DNA of 64,000 bases from an uncultured Bacillaceae bacterium (GTDB taxonomy: Bacteria; Bacillota; Bacilli; Bacillales; Caldibacillaceae): the NCBI GenBank assembly GCA_937934645.1, contig CALGYZ010000054.1, positions 124,001-188,000 on the forward strand, read 5' to 3'. This document shows, piece after piece, positions 8,481 through 15,972 of the stretch. Each line of letters starts with the position of its first letter. Position 1 is the stretch's first letter. The notes beneath the pieces are model-generated. The model saw only the letters and a program-made list of their open reading frames with translations. It did not search any database and was not told the origin of the DNA. The position numbers and the translations under genes were made by a program.

Positions 8481-9804
8481 AGAAGCAGCTGTTGAAATTT
8501 TGGAATCCGTTGAAAATAAAGAAGCATACAGCAATTTGTTGTTAAATCGGACGATTGAAAAATATCAATTAAAAAATGCAGATGCCAGACTGCTGACGGA
8601 ATTATGTTATGGAACCATACAGCGGAAAATGACGCTCGACTATTTTCTCGAGCCATTCATAAAAAAGCAAAAAAAGATTGATTCTTGGGTAAGACAACTT
8701 TTGCGATTATCCGTCTACCAATTTGTTTATTTGGACAGAATACCGGATCATGCCATTATTAACGAAGCGGTCAAAATCGCGAAAAAGCACGGCAATAAAA
8801 AAATTGGCGGATTTATTAACGGTGTTCTCCGTTCCTTTCAAAGGAAAGGGGCACCGGGGGTTGATGTAATTAAAGATCCGGTAAAACGGCTTGCCGTTGA
8901 AACGAGCCACCCGGAGTGGCTTGTGCAAAGATGGGTCAAACAGTTCGGTTTTGAACAGACGCAAAAGATGTGCTTTGAAAATTTGCAATCCCCGTTGCAA
9001 ACAGCCCGAGTTAATGAATGGAAAACGAATGCCGATGAAGTGATCAGCAACTTGAAGGAAGAAAATATGTCTGCACAAAAAAGTGACGTAATCCCTGCTG
9101 CTATCAAGGTGAAGAACGGTAATCTGGCCAAATCGGCAGCTTTTCAAAACGGCGATTTAACCATACAGGATGAAAGTTCCATGATCGTGGCATATGTATT
9201 GAACCCGCAGGAAGGAGAAAGAATTTTGGATGCTTGTGCCGCTCCTGGGGGAAAAACGACACACATTGCGGAAAAAATGAAGAACACCGGTGAAGTTATT
9301 GCCCTGGATTTACATGATCATAAAATTAAACTGATTGAAGAAAATGCAGGCAGACTTCAACTTACGAATATTTTCGCAAAACAAATGGATAGCCGGGAGA
9401 TGGCTGGAAATTTTCCAAAAGAATACTTTGACCGGATCCTGATTGATGCTCCATGCTCCGGCTTCGGTGTTTTAAAACGTAAGCCGGATATTAAATACAG
9501 AAAAAATGAAACGGATATTAAACAATTATCGAAAATCCAATCGGAATTATTGGACCAAGCGGCAGAACTGCTCAAACCCGGTGGGGTTTTAGTGTACAGC
9601 ACATGTACTGTGGAAAAGGAAGAAAACCAGGTAGTGTCCCGGTCTTTTTTAAAGCGGCATAAAGATTTTTCCGGTGATGAAAGTGTGGCTTTACGCTTAC
9701 CGGAACCGGTCCGGCCTTATGTTAACGGGTTTGAAATTCAAATTTTTCCCCATGATTTGAAAAGCGATGGCTTTTATATTGCATGCTTCCGAAAAAAAGT
9801 ATAA
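8461..9804 (+). CDS. rsmB: 16S rRNA m5C967 methyltransferase
   Basis: 447 residues. SAM-dependent methylation of cytosine 967 (E. coli numbering) of 16S rRNA. An N-terminal NusB-like RNA-binding domain (about 1-135) is followed by the Rossmann methyltransferase domain with DACAAPGGKTTHIAE (about 257-271), IDAPCSGFG with one catalytic Cys, and STCTVEKEENQ with the nucleophilic Cys. Start ATG 8461 directly follows TTAGGAGGAA and lies within fmt, giving a 20-bp overlap and likely coupling. In B. subtilis rlmN comes next; here it is absent. Confidence 0.96.
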   Translation: MMTKNVREAAVEILESVENKEAYSNLLLNRTIEKYQLKNADARLLTELCYGTIQRKMTLDYFLEPFIKKQKKIDSWVRQLLRLSVYQFVYLDRIPDHAIINEAVKIAKKHGNKKIGGFINGVLRSFQRKGAPGVDVIKDPVKRLAVETSHPEWLVQRWVKQFGFEQTQKMCFENLQSPLQTARVNEWKTNADEVISNLKEENMSAQKSDVIPAAIKVKNGNLAKSAAFQNGDLTIQDESSMIVAYVLNPQEGERILDACAAPGGKTTHIAEKMKNTGEVIALDLHDHKIKLIEENAGRLQLTNIFAKQMDSREMAGNFPKEYFDRILIDAPCSGFGVLKRKPDIKYRKNETDIKQLSKIQSELLDQAAELLKPGGVLVYSTCTVEKEENQVVSRSFLKRHKDFSGDESVALRLPEPVRPYVNGFEIQIFPHDLKSDGFYIACFRKKV

Positions 9805-9884
9805 TTTGATAATATAGGAAAAATTATGTATGTAATCGGGCATGAATGTGATAACAGGCAATAACGGCCGATTGAGGTGAAATT

Positions 9885-10640
9885 ATGAGGGGTGTCCATC
9901 GAACAGACCGAGGAAAGGTAAGAGACCATAACGAAGATTATGTCGAAATATTTGAAAATAACTCCGGTGATCTCCTTGCCCTCGTAGCTGACGGAATGGG
10001 AGGCCACTTAGCCGGCGATGTGGCAAGTAAAATGTCTGTTGATCTTTTTCAACGATTTTGGGAAAAGGAAAAAGAATTATTAATTGAACCGGAACAGACC
10101 GAAGCCTGGATTAAGAAAGTGGTAAGAGAAATAAATTACGAAATTTTCCGTTACGCAAATGAACATCCTGAATGTCAAGGAATGGGAACAACGCTTGTTG
10201 CCGCATTATGCACAAAAAAATTTGCAACAATCGCTCATATCGGAGACAGCCGCTGCTACATTTTAAATAATAACGGATTCCGGCAGCTGACGGATGACCA
10301 TTCCCTTGTCAATGAACTGGTCAAGAGCGGTCAAATTACAAAAGAAGATGCGGAACATCATCCGAGAAAAAACGTTTTGCTGAGGGCGCTCGGAACAGAT
10401 CCGGTCGTGGACATCGACACGGTTACGGTTGATTTTGAAGAAGGGGATTATCTTATTTTATGTTCAGACGGGCTGTCCAATAAAGTAACGGACGATGAAA
10501 TTGCGGAAGTTTTAATGGCTGACACCCCCCTTGATGATAAAGCCGATCAACTGGTACAAATGGCGAATGATAAGGGCGGGGAAGACAATATCACACTTGC
10601 AATTATTCACAATATTCGCGGGAAGGCGGGTGATGATTAG
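9885..10640 (+). CDS. prpC: PP2C-type Ser/Thr protein phosphatase
   Basis: 251 residues with the full PPM metal-binding set: RGKVRDHNEDY (about 8-18), VADGMGGHLAGD (about 36-47), GMGTTL, IGDSRCYIL (about 118-126), LCSDGLSN and GGEDNITL near the C terminus. Removes phosphate from substrates of the adjacent kinase PrkC, including ribosome-associated GTPases and cell-wall factors in B. subtilis. Ribosome site GAGGTG before ATG 9885. Its TAG shares one base with the prkC GTG start, so kinase and phosphatase are made in a coupled ratio. Confidence 0.96.
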   Translation: MRGVHRTDRGKVRDHNEDYVEIFENNSGDLLALVADGMGGHLAGDVASKMSVDLFQRFWEKEKELLIEPEQTEAWIKKVVREINYEIFRYANEHPECQGMGTTLVAALCTKKFATIAHIGDSRCYILNNNGFRQLTDDHSLVNELVKSGQITKEDAEHHPRKNVLLRALGTDPVVDIDTVTVDFEEGDYLILCSDGLSNKVTDDEIAEVLMADTPLDDKADQLVQMANDKGGEDNITLAIIHNIRGKAGDD

Positions 10641-12592
10641 TGCTTATCGGGAGAAGAATCAGCGGCCGGTATAAACTGTTGAAGTATATCGGCGGCGGGG
10701 GAATGGCCAACGTTTATCTCGCCCGTGACATTATTTTGGAAAGAGATGTAGCAGTGAAAATTTTGCGTCTGGATTTTGCAAATAATGATGATTTTATCCG
10801 CCGCTTTCACCGAGAAGCCCAATCCGCCACAAGTCTGTCCCACCCGAATATTGTGGATATATATGATGTTGGTGAAGAAGGAAGCATTTATTATATCGTA
10901 ATGGAATACGTGGATGGACAAACATTAAAGCAATTCATACAGCAGAACAGTCCCGTCCCGGTTGATCAAGCAGTGGATATTATGCTGCAAATTACTTCCG
11001 CAATCCGGCATGCTCATGATAACAATATTATACACCGGGATATTAAGCCGCAAAATATTTTAATCGATTACGACGGAAATGTGAAAATTACCGATTTCGG
11101 TATTGCTGTTGCTTTGTCATCAACAACAATAACACAAACTAATACCGTTTTAGGCTCGGTTCATTACATATCACCCGAACAAGCCCGCGGGGGTCTTGCG
11201 ACAAAAAAGTCCGACATTTATTCTTTGGGAATTGTTTTTTTTGAATTATTGACGGGAAAGCTCCCATTTTCAGGCGAATCAGCTGTGTCCATTGCAATAA
11301 AGCATCTGCAATCAGACACCCCCCATCCTCGTTCATTAAACCCGGAAATTCCTCAAAGTGTTGAAAATATCATTTTAAAATGTACGGCAAAAGACCCGTA
11401 TTACCGGTATGAAGATGTTGAGGAATTAAGGGAAGATTTACTCACCTGCCTTGAACCCGGACGTTTAAATGAACCTCCGTTTTCCATTCCGGAAGATGAT
11501 GATGAAGAAACAAAAGTGATTCCGGTAGTAAAAGATCCGCAATCTTCCGCTTTGAACAAAAAGAAAAACGATGGAAAGAAGAAAAAGGGTGGAAATGATA
11601 AAGAGAAATCAATTCTGTCAAAAAATAGAAAAAAGCAATGGCCGTTTGTCTTCCTGATAATTACTGCATTGCTGATTTTGTCCGGAATCTCGTTTATGAC
11701 AATGGATATTTTTGGAAAAAAAGACGTGGAAGTTCCGGACGTAACAAATATGCCGGTGGAAGAAGCAATTAAAAAGCTGGAAGAATCGAAGTTTAAAGTC
11801 GGTGATCAAATTGAGCAGCCGAATGATGAAATCCCGGAAAATTTTGTGATCCGTACCGATCCAAAAGCCGGCAGGACGAAGGTGGAAGGATCTGTAATAA
11901 ACCTTTATGTCAGTACTGGAAAAGGGACGATAACAATTGATGACTACCGCGGGAAAAAAATTAACGATGTATTAAAGTTGCTGGAAAAATATGAACCGTC
12001 CTTTAAAGATATAGAAATTAATGAAATTTACAGTGATCAGGAAAAAGGAATCATCATAGACCAGGATCCGAAACCTGACGAACAAATTAATCCTGCAGAA
12101 ACAGTACTCTCCTTTACTGTAAGTAAAGGACAGGAAACGGTAAAAGTTGATGATTTAACCAAATACAGCATGGACGAGCTGAAAAACTATGCAAAATCAA
12201 AAGGGCTTGTGATCAGTGTGACAGATGAAGAATATTCGGACAGTGTCCCTAAAGGCCGCGTGATTCGTCAAAATGTTAAGCCCGGTACGGAAATTAAAAA
12301 AGGGGATACGGTAAATGTCACCGTTTCCCTCGGTAAAAAGGAAAAACCACCGAAAACAGTAACGATTGATGTTTCCATTGCTTATACAGGAAACAGAGAA
12401 ATGAATGAGGCCCAGGAGGTCCAAATCTTTATCGATGATATGAATCATGATTTCTCCCAGCCTTATGATTCATTTAAAATTGTAGAGACAACGAGAAAAC
12501 GGTTTGATTTGATGATTTTGCCAAACTCGAGTGCACGATATAAAATTATCGTTGATAATGAAGTCGTACAAGATGAAGTCATACCGTATTAA
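10640..12592 (+). CDS. prkC: PASTA-domain Ser/Thr protein kinase
   Basis: 650 residues, GTG start overlapping the prpC stop. Cytoplasmic Hanks-type kinase domain (about 10-270) with GGGGMANVYLA glycine loop, VAVKIL lysine, HRDIKPQN catalytic loop and DFG. A Lys-rich linker precedes one membrane segment (about 333-355). Outside the cell are three PASTA repeats (about 363-430, 430-500, 500-567) that bind peptidoglycan fragments or lipid II, then a 75-residue C-terminal domain. Senses cell-wall state and, in B. subtilis, muropeptides during spore germination. It phosphorylates RsgA (next gene), elongation factors and wall regulators. The activation loop contains several Thr (TTITQTNT), as expected for autophosphorylation. 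Confidence 0.96.
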   Translation: MLIGRRISGRYKLLKYIGGGGMANVYLARDIILERDVAVKILRLDFANNDDFIRRFHREAQSATSLSHPNIVDIYDVGEEGSIYYIVMEYVDGQTLKQFIQQNSPVPVDQAVDIMLQITSAIRHAHDNNIIHRDIKPQNILIDYDGNVKITDFGIAVALSSTTITQTNTVLGSVHYISPEQARGGLATKKSDIYSLGIVFFELLTGKLPFSGESAVSIAIKHLQSDTPHPRSLNPEIPQSVENIILKCTAKDPYYRYEDVEELREDLLTCLEPGRLNEPPFSIPEDDDEETKVIPVVKDPQSSALNKKKNDGKKKKGGNDKEKSILSKNRKKQWPFVFLIITALLILSGISFMTMDIFGKKDVEVPDVTNMPVEEAIKKLEESKFKVGDQIEQPNDEIPENFVIRTDPKAGRTKVEGSVINLYVSTGKGTITIDDYRGKKINDVLKLLEKYEPSFKDIEINEIYSDQEKGIIIDQDPKPDEQINPAETVLSFTVSKGQETVKVDDLTKYSMDELKNYAKSKGLVISVTDEEYSDSVPKGRVIRQNVKPGTEIKKGDTVNVTVSLGKKEKPPKTVTIDVSIAYTGNREMNEAQEVQIFIDDMNHDFSQPYDSFKIVETTRKRFDLMILPNSSARYKIIVDNEVVQDEVIPY

Positions 12593-12612
12593 TTATGTTT
12601 AGGAGGAACGGA

Positions 12613-13494
12613 ATGCCTGAGGGAAAAATCATCAAAGCATTAAGCGGTTTTTACTATGTGAAAAGCGATGACGAAGTGTATCAATGCCGCGGCCGGGGCG
12701 TGTTCCGTAAACAAAAAATAACGCCGCTTGTCGGCGACTATGTCGTTTTTTCTTCTGAAAACCCAAGGGAAGGATATATTCTGGAAATAAAAGAACGGAA
12801 AAATGCGCTAATACGACCGCCCATTGCAAATGTTGACCAGGCCTTCTTAATATTTTCCGCGAAGAAACCTGATTTTAACCCGATGTTACTGGATCGTTTT
12901 TTAGTTTTCATGGAATCGTATCATATAAATCCGGTTATTGTAATATCAAAAATAGATCTTCTAAATGAAAAAGAATATGATAAAATAATGAAATATGTTG
13001 AAGATTATGAACAAATCGGATACAGGGTAATCAAAGTTTCTTCCGTTACCGGTGAAGGCATTGACCATATCTATCCATTACTGAAAGATCGAATTTCTGT
13101 ATTTGCGGGCCAGTCCGGAGTAGGAAAATCATCTTTATTAAACACGTTATGTCCGGATTTGGACCTGGAGACAGCGGATATTTCAGAACACCTGGGGCGC
13201 GGCAGACATACGACAAGACACGTGGAGCTTATAGAAATTGCCGGTGGGATGGTTGCCGATACCCCGGGATTCAGTTCCCTTGAATTTTCAACGATTGAGA
13301 TGGATGAATTATCCTTTTGCTTTCCGGAAATGAGATCACGGCTCGACCGGTGCAGATTCAGAGGATGTCTGCATGTAAAAGAACCGGGCTGTGCGGTCAA
13401 GGAAGCTCTCGATCAGGGAGAAATTAAAGAATACCGTTATCAACATTACTTGATATTTATGGAAGAAATCAGAGAAAGAAAGCCGAGGTATTGA
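12613..13494 (+). CDS. rsgA: Ribosome small-subunit GTPase RsgA (CpgA)
   Basis: 293 residues. Circularly permuted GTPase that checks late 30S maturation. Order seen: N-terminal OB fold (about 1-70), SKID (G4, about 113), GQSGVGKSSLLN (G1, about 166), DTPG (G3, about 216), and a C-terminal zinc motif C-X4-C-X-H-X5-C (about 246-260). I start at ATG 12613 behind AGGAGGAACG; the in-frame ATG at 12595 lies upstream of that ribosome site and is unlikely. Substrate of PrkC in B. subtilis, matching the neighbourhood. Three bases separate it from rpe. Confidence 0.96.
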   Translation: MPEGKIIKALSGFYYVKSDDEVYQCRGRGVFRKQKITPLVGDYVVFSSENPREGYILEIKERKNALIRPPIANVDQAFLIFSAKKPDFNPMLLDRFLVFMESYHINPVIVISKIDLLNEKEYDKIMKYVEDYEQIGYRVIKVSSVTGEGIDHIYPLLKDRISVFAGQSGVGKSSLLNTLCPDLDLETADISEHLGRGRHTTRHVELIEIAGGMVADTPGFSSLEFSTIEMDELSFCFPEMRSRLDRCRFRGCLHVKEPGCAVKEALDQGEIKEYRYQHYLIFMEEIRERKPRY

Positions 13495-13497
13495 CAA

Positions 13498-14160
13498 ATG
13501 ATAAAAGTTGCACCATCGATTTTATCAGCAGATTTTTCAATTTTGGGACAAGAAGTAAAAGATGTGGAGAAAGGCGGCGCGGATTATATTCATATTGATG
13601 TAATGGACGGACATTTTGTGCCGAACCTGACATTCGGCCCCTTGATTGTGGAGGCAATTCGTCCCGTAACATCATTACCGTTTGATGTGCATTTAATGAT
13701 TGAACAGCCGGAAAGATATATTCCTCACTTTGTCAATTCCGGTGCAGACATCATAACAGTGCATGCGGAAAGCTGCCGTCATTTGCACCGGACGGTTTAC
13801 CAAATAAAAGAAAAAGGAATTAAAGCAGGGGTAGCCATTAACCCGGCAACACCTGTTGAAATGATCCGCGAAATTATATACGATATTGACCTCGTGTTAC
13901 TAATGACCGTCAATCCCGGATTCGGAGGACAAACATTTATTTCCAATGTTTTAAGAAAAATTAAACAAGTTAAACGCTGGAAAGATGAGCTGAATTTAAC
14001 TTTTGAGATTGAAGTTGACGGCGGCATAAATGACCAGACTGCCCGGCTTTGTACAGATGCCGGTGCGGACGTGCTTGTTGCCGGCTCTTATATCTTTAAT
14101 AACAAAAACCGGGAGCAAGCCATTGAAAATCTTCGGAAATGTGTAAGGGAGGAGCTATGA
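13498..14160 (+). CDS. rpe: Ribulose-phosphate 3-epimerase
   Basis: 220 residues. Interconverts ribulose-5-phosphate and xylulose-5-phosphate in the non-oxidative pentose phosphate pathway. TIM-barrel motifs are intact: APSILSADF (about 5-13), IDVMDGHFVPNLTFGP (about 33-48) with metal His/Asp, VHLMI, TVNPGFGGQTFI (about 137-148) and EVDGGI (about 174-179). Its TGA overlaps the thiN start as ATGA, so the two are coupled. Confidence 0.96.
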   Translation: MIKVAPSILSADFSILGQEVKDVEKGGADYIHIDVMDGHFVPNLTFGPLIVEAIRPVTSLPFDVHLMIEQPERYIPHFVNSGADIITVHAESCRHLHRTVYQIKEKGIKAGVAINPATPVEMIREIIYDIDLVLLMTVNPGFGGQTFISNVLRKIKQVKRWKDELNLTFEIEVDGGINDQTARLCTDAGADVLVAGSYIFNNKNREQAIENLRKCVREEL

Positions 14161-14807
14161 TATTCCATATCGTCGCCGGAGGTCCGGTAAATAATATTCC
14201 TGATTTGAAATGCTACGATAAAGAGAACACCAAGTGGATTGGTGTCGACCGGGGAACGGTATATTTAATCAATCAGGGAATTATCCCCGTCGCGGCTGTA
14301 GGCGATTTTGATTCGATTACGGAAGATGAGTGGTGCTCAATAAAGGAAAAAAACATTGATTTAATAAAATATAAGGCTGAAAAGGATGCAACGGACCTTG
14401 AGCTGGCATTGAAATTTGTTTATGAAAATAATCCGTGTAAAATCCGGATTTTCGGGGCGACCGGCGGAAGATTGGATCATTTTCTCGCCGGTCTTCACCA
14501 TATAACCGTGTTACAGAAGGAGAATCCAGCCGTCCCTGTTTGCATTATTGATAAAAAAAATATTATTGAAATAAAATTGCCTGGAACATACCAAATAGAA
14601 ACAAACACCGATAAACAGTTTGTATCCTTCCTTCCATTATTCGGGCAAGTGAAAAATTTAACGCTCGAGGGGTTTAAATATCCGTTAAAAAACCGTCATA
14701 TTTCATATGGTTCAACATTATGTATAAGTAATGAACTTATTTGTGATTATGGTACTTATTCATTTTCCGACGGCATATTATTAGTAATAAGAAGTGTTGA
14801 TGATTAA
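14157..14807 (+). CDS. thiN: Thiamine pyrophosphokinase
   Basis: 216 residues. Converts thiamine plus ATP to thiamine diphosphate. Family motifs: GVDRGTVYLI (about 31), VGDFDSI (about 51), KDATDLELAL (about 76) and GATGGRLDHFLAGL (about 98). Start ATG 14157 has GGGAGGAGCT immediately upstream and overlaps the rpe stop by four bases (ATGA); an in-frame GTG at 14139 lies upstream of that ribosome site. B. subtilis has the same rpe-thiN-spoVM order. Confidence 0.95.
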   Translation: MIFHIVAGGPVNNIPDLKCYDKENTKWIGVDRGTVYLINQGIIPVAAVGDFDSITEDEWCSIKEKNIDLIKYKAEKDATDLELALKFVYENNPCKIRIFGATGGRLDHFLAGLHHITVLQKENPAVPVCIIDKKNIIEIKLPGTYQIETNTDKQFVSFLPLFGQVKNLTLEGFKYPLKNRHISYGSTLCISNELICDYGTYSFSDGILLVIRSVDD

Positions 14808-14812
14808 CAGGG

Positions 14813-14880
14813 CTGTTCCGGTTAAACGTTTCAGGTACACAAAAAAAGGAACTGAATATGATAAAGATGTGCCGGAACAG
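14813..14880 (+). repeat. Inverted repeat in the thiN-spoVM gap
   Basis: CTGTTCCGG (14813-14821) and CCGGAACAG (14872-14880) are a perfect 9-bp inverted repeat 50 bases apart. It could form a stem upstream of spoVM. No T-run follows, so it is not a standard terminator. I could not find a convincing sigma-E promoter in this gap. Confidence 0.45.
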
Positions 14881-14981
14881 AAGGGAAACAGGCTCTGGAA
14901 TCCGGATCACAAAATATCAAATATCCGTACGGCGTTCAATTCCGAGATTACTCTGTACTGTAATCGGGGAGGGAAGGTTTA

Positions 14982-15062
14982 ATGAAGTTTTACACAATTA
15001 AACTGCCGAAATTTCTCGGGGGAGTTATTCGGGCAATTTTAGGCGCTTTTAAAAAGGGATAA
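14982..15062 (+). CDS. spoVM: Stage V sporulation protein M (SpoVM), 26 aa
   Basis: Tiny gene encoding 26 residues that begins MKFYTIKLPKFLGG and ends GAFKKG, nearly identical to B. subtilis SpoVM, which has the same length. SpoVM is an amphipathic helix that lies in the outer forespore membrane, senses its positive curvature, anchors SpoIVA to start spore-coat assembly, and is an FtsH substrate. The ribosome site GGGGAGGGAAGG precedes ATG 14982. It lies downstream of thiN as in B. subtilis. It is direct evidence that the organism descends from endospore formers. Confidence 0.97.
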   Translation: MKFYTIKLPKFLGGVIRAILGAFKKG

Positions 15063-15084
15063 GAATCAATTCTATAAAAAGAAA

Positions 15085-15135
15085 AAGAAAGTAAAAAAGC
15101 CTTTGTTATTAACGAGGGCTTTTTTTACTTTCTTT
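15085..15135. terminator. Bidirectional terminator between spoVM and rpmB
   Basis: A long A-rich/T-rich stem (AAAGAAAGTAAAAAAGCC with GGGCTTTTTTTACTTTCTTT) around a short loop carries T-runs on both strands. It serves spoVM on the + strand and rpmB on the - strand. Confidence 0.85.
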
Positions 15136-15152
15136 TTTGTTTTTATTTGTTG

Positions 15153-15341
15153 TTATACGCGTTGAACTTTACCGGATTTCAAAGCACGGGCGGAAACATA
15201 TACCCGCTTTGGTTTTCCGTTTACCAGGATACGGACTTTTTGAAGGTTGGCACCCCATTTACGGCGCGATGCGTTCATCGCATGGGAACGTTTATTTCCG
15301 AAGGATGTTTTCTTGCCGGTAATGTAGCATTTACGAGCCAT
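15153..15341 (-). CDS. rpmB: 50S ribosomal protein L28
   Basis: 62 residues, the only minus-strand gene in the window. Begins MARKCYITGKKTSFGNKRSH, the bacterial L28 signature, and ends in a basic ARALKSGKVQRV. It has one N-terminal Cys and lacks the CXXC pairs of the zinc-binding L28 form, so it is the zinc-independent type by sequence. A strong site (TAAGGAGGCGAC) precedes the start on the minus strand. Placement between spoVM and yloU in the opposite direction is the same in B. subtilis. Confidence 0.97.
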   Translation of the reverse strand: MARKCYITGKKTSFGNKRSHAMNASRRKWGANLQKVRILVNGKPKRVYVSARALKSGKVQRV

Positions 15342-15389
15342 GATCGTCGCCTCCTTATTTTTACTTAAACGTTGTTAAGATACTTAGTA

Positions 15390-15418
15390 AATGTACCATA
15401 ATTCGTATAATATTGCAA
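15390..15418 (-). promoter_or_regulatory. Sigma-A promoter for rpmB
   Basis: On the minus strand, TTGCAA (15413-15418) and TACATT (15390-15395) are separated by exactly 17 bp, about 50 bases upstream of the rpmB start. Confidence 0.6.
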
Positions 15419-15477
15419 CTTATAATGATATAATATATATTTAGCAGGTATATTTTTCAAATTTCACAATAATTCAC

Positions 15478-15508
15478 TTGACAGAGATGCATTCTTCCGG
15501 CTTATATT
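15478..15508 (+). promoter_or_regulatory. Sigma-A promoter for yloU-fakA
   Basis: Perfect -35 TTGACA (15478-15483) with TTATAT or TATATT at 18-19 bp spacing (15502-15508). About 85 bases upstream of yloU. It is divergent from the rpmB promoter in the 251-bp intergenic region. Confidence 0.6.
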
Positions 15509-15592
15509 ATAAAAGGCAGCCTTGTATTTAAAAAGCTTCATTGATATAGTAAAATAAATCCAGCTGTAAATGCAAAAGGGGGAAAAAAGGCC

Positions 15593-15955
15593 ATGACCAT
15601 TGAGTTGAAAACAAATTTAGGCCACATAAATATTTCCAATGAAACGATTGCGCAAATTTGCGGTGGTGCGGCAGTCGATTGTTATGGAATTGTAGGAATG
15701 GCGTCAAAAAAGCAAATTAAAGACGGGATTTCAGAAATCCTGCGGAAAGAAAATTATTCAAAAGGTGTTGTCGTCCGGAATGAGGACGGTGAGCTCCATA
15801 TTGATTTATATATTATTGTTGGCTACGGTACAAAAATATCCGAAGTCGCACATAATGTCCAGACGAAAGTAAAATATGTACTCGAGCAAACGATCGATAT
15901 GAAAGCGGACTCTGTCAATATATATGTTCAAAGCGTCCGGGTAACGAACTCATAA
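15593..15955 (+). CDS. yloU: Asp23/Gls24 family envelope stress protein
   Basis: 120 residues, Asp23/Gls24 (DUF322) fold throughout: NETIAQICGGAAVDCYGIVGM near residues 16-37 and the C-terminal VNIYVQSVRV. Small cytosolic or membrane-associated proteins linked to cell-envelope homeostasis in Firmicutes; the exact role of YloU is not known. ATG 15593 follows GGGGGAAAAAAGG. It lies 17 bases before fakA, an arrangement kept across Firmicutes, which suggests a functional link to fatty-acid handling, but that is inference. Confidence 0.93.
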   Translation: MTIELKTNLGHINISNETIAQICGGAAVDCYGIVGMASKKQIKDGISEILRKENYSKGVVVRNEDGELHIDLYIIVGYGTKISEVAHNVQTKVKYVLEQTIDMKADSVNIYVQSVRVTNS

Positions 15956-15972
15956 GTGAGGAGGAAAATTGC

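Noticed and set aside
14794..14982. 62-codon + strand frame between thiN and spoVM
   Set aside because: Overlaps the thiN end, lacks a ribosome site and resembles no known protein; the real small gene here is spoVM.
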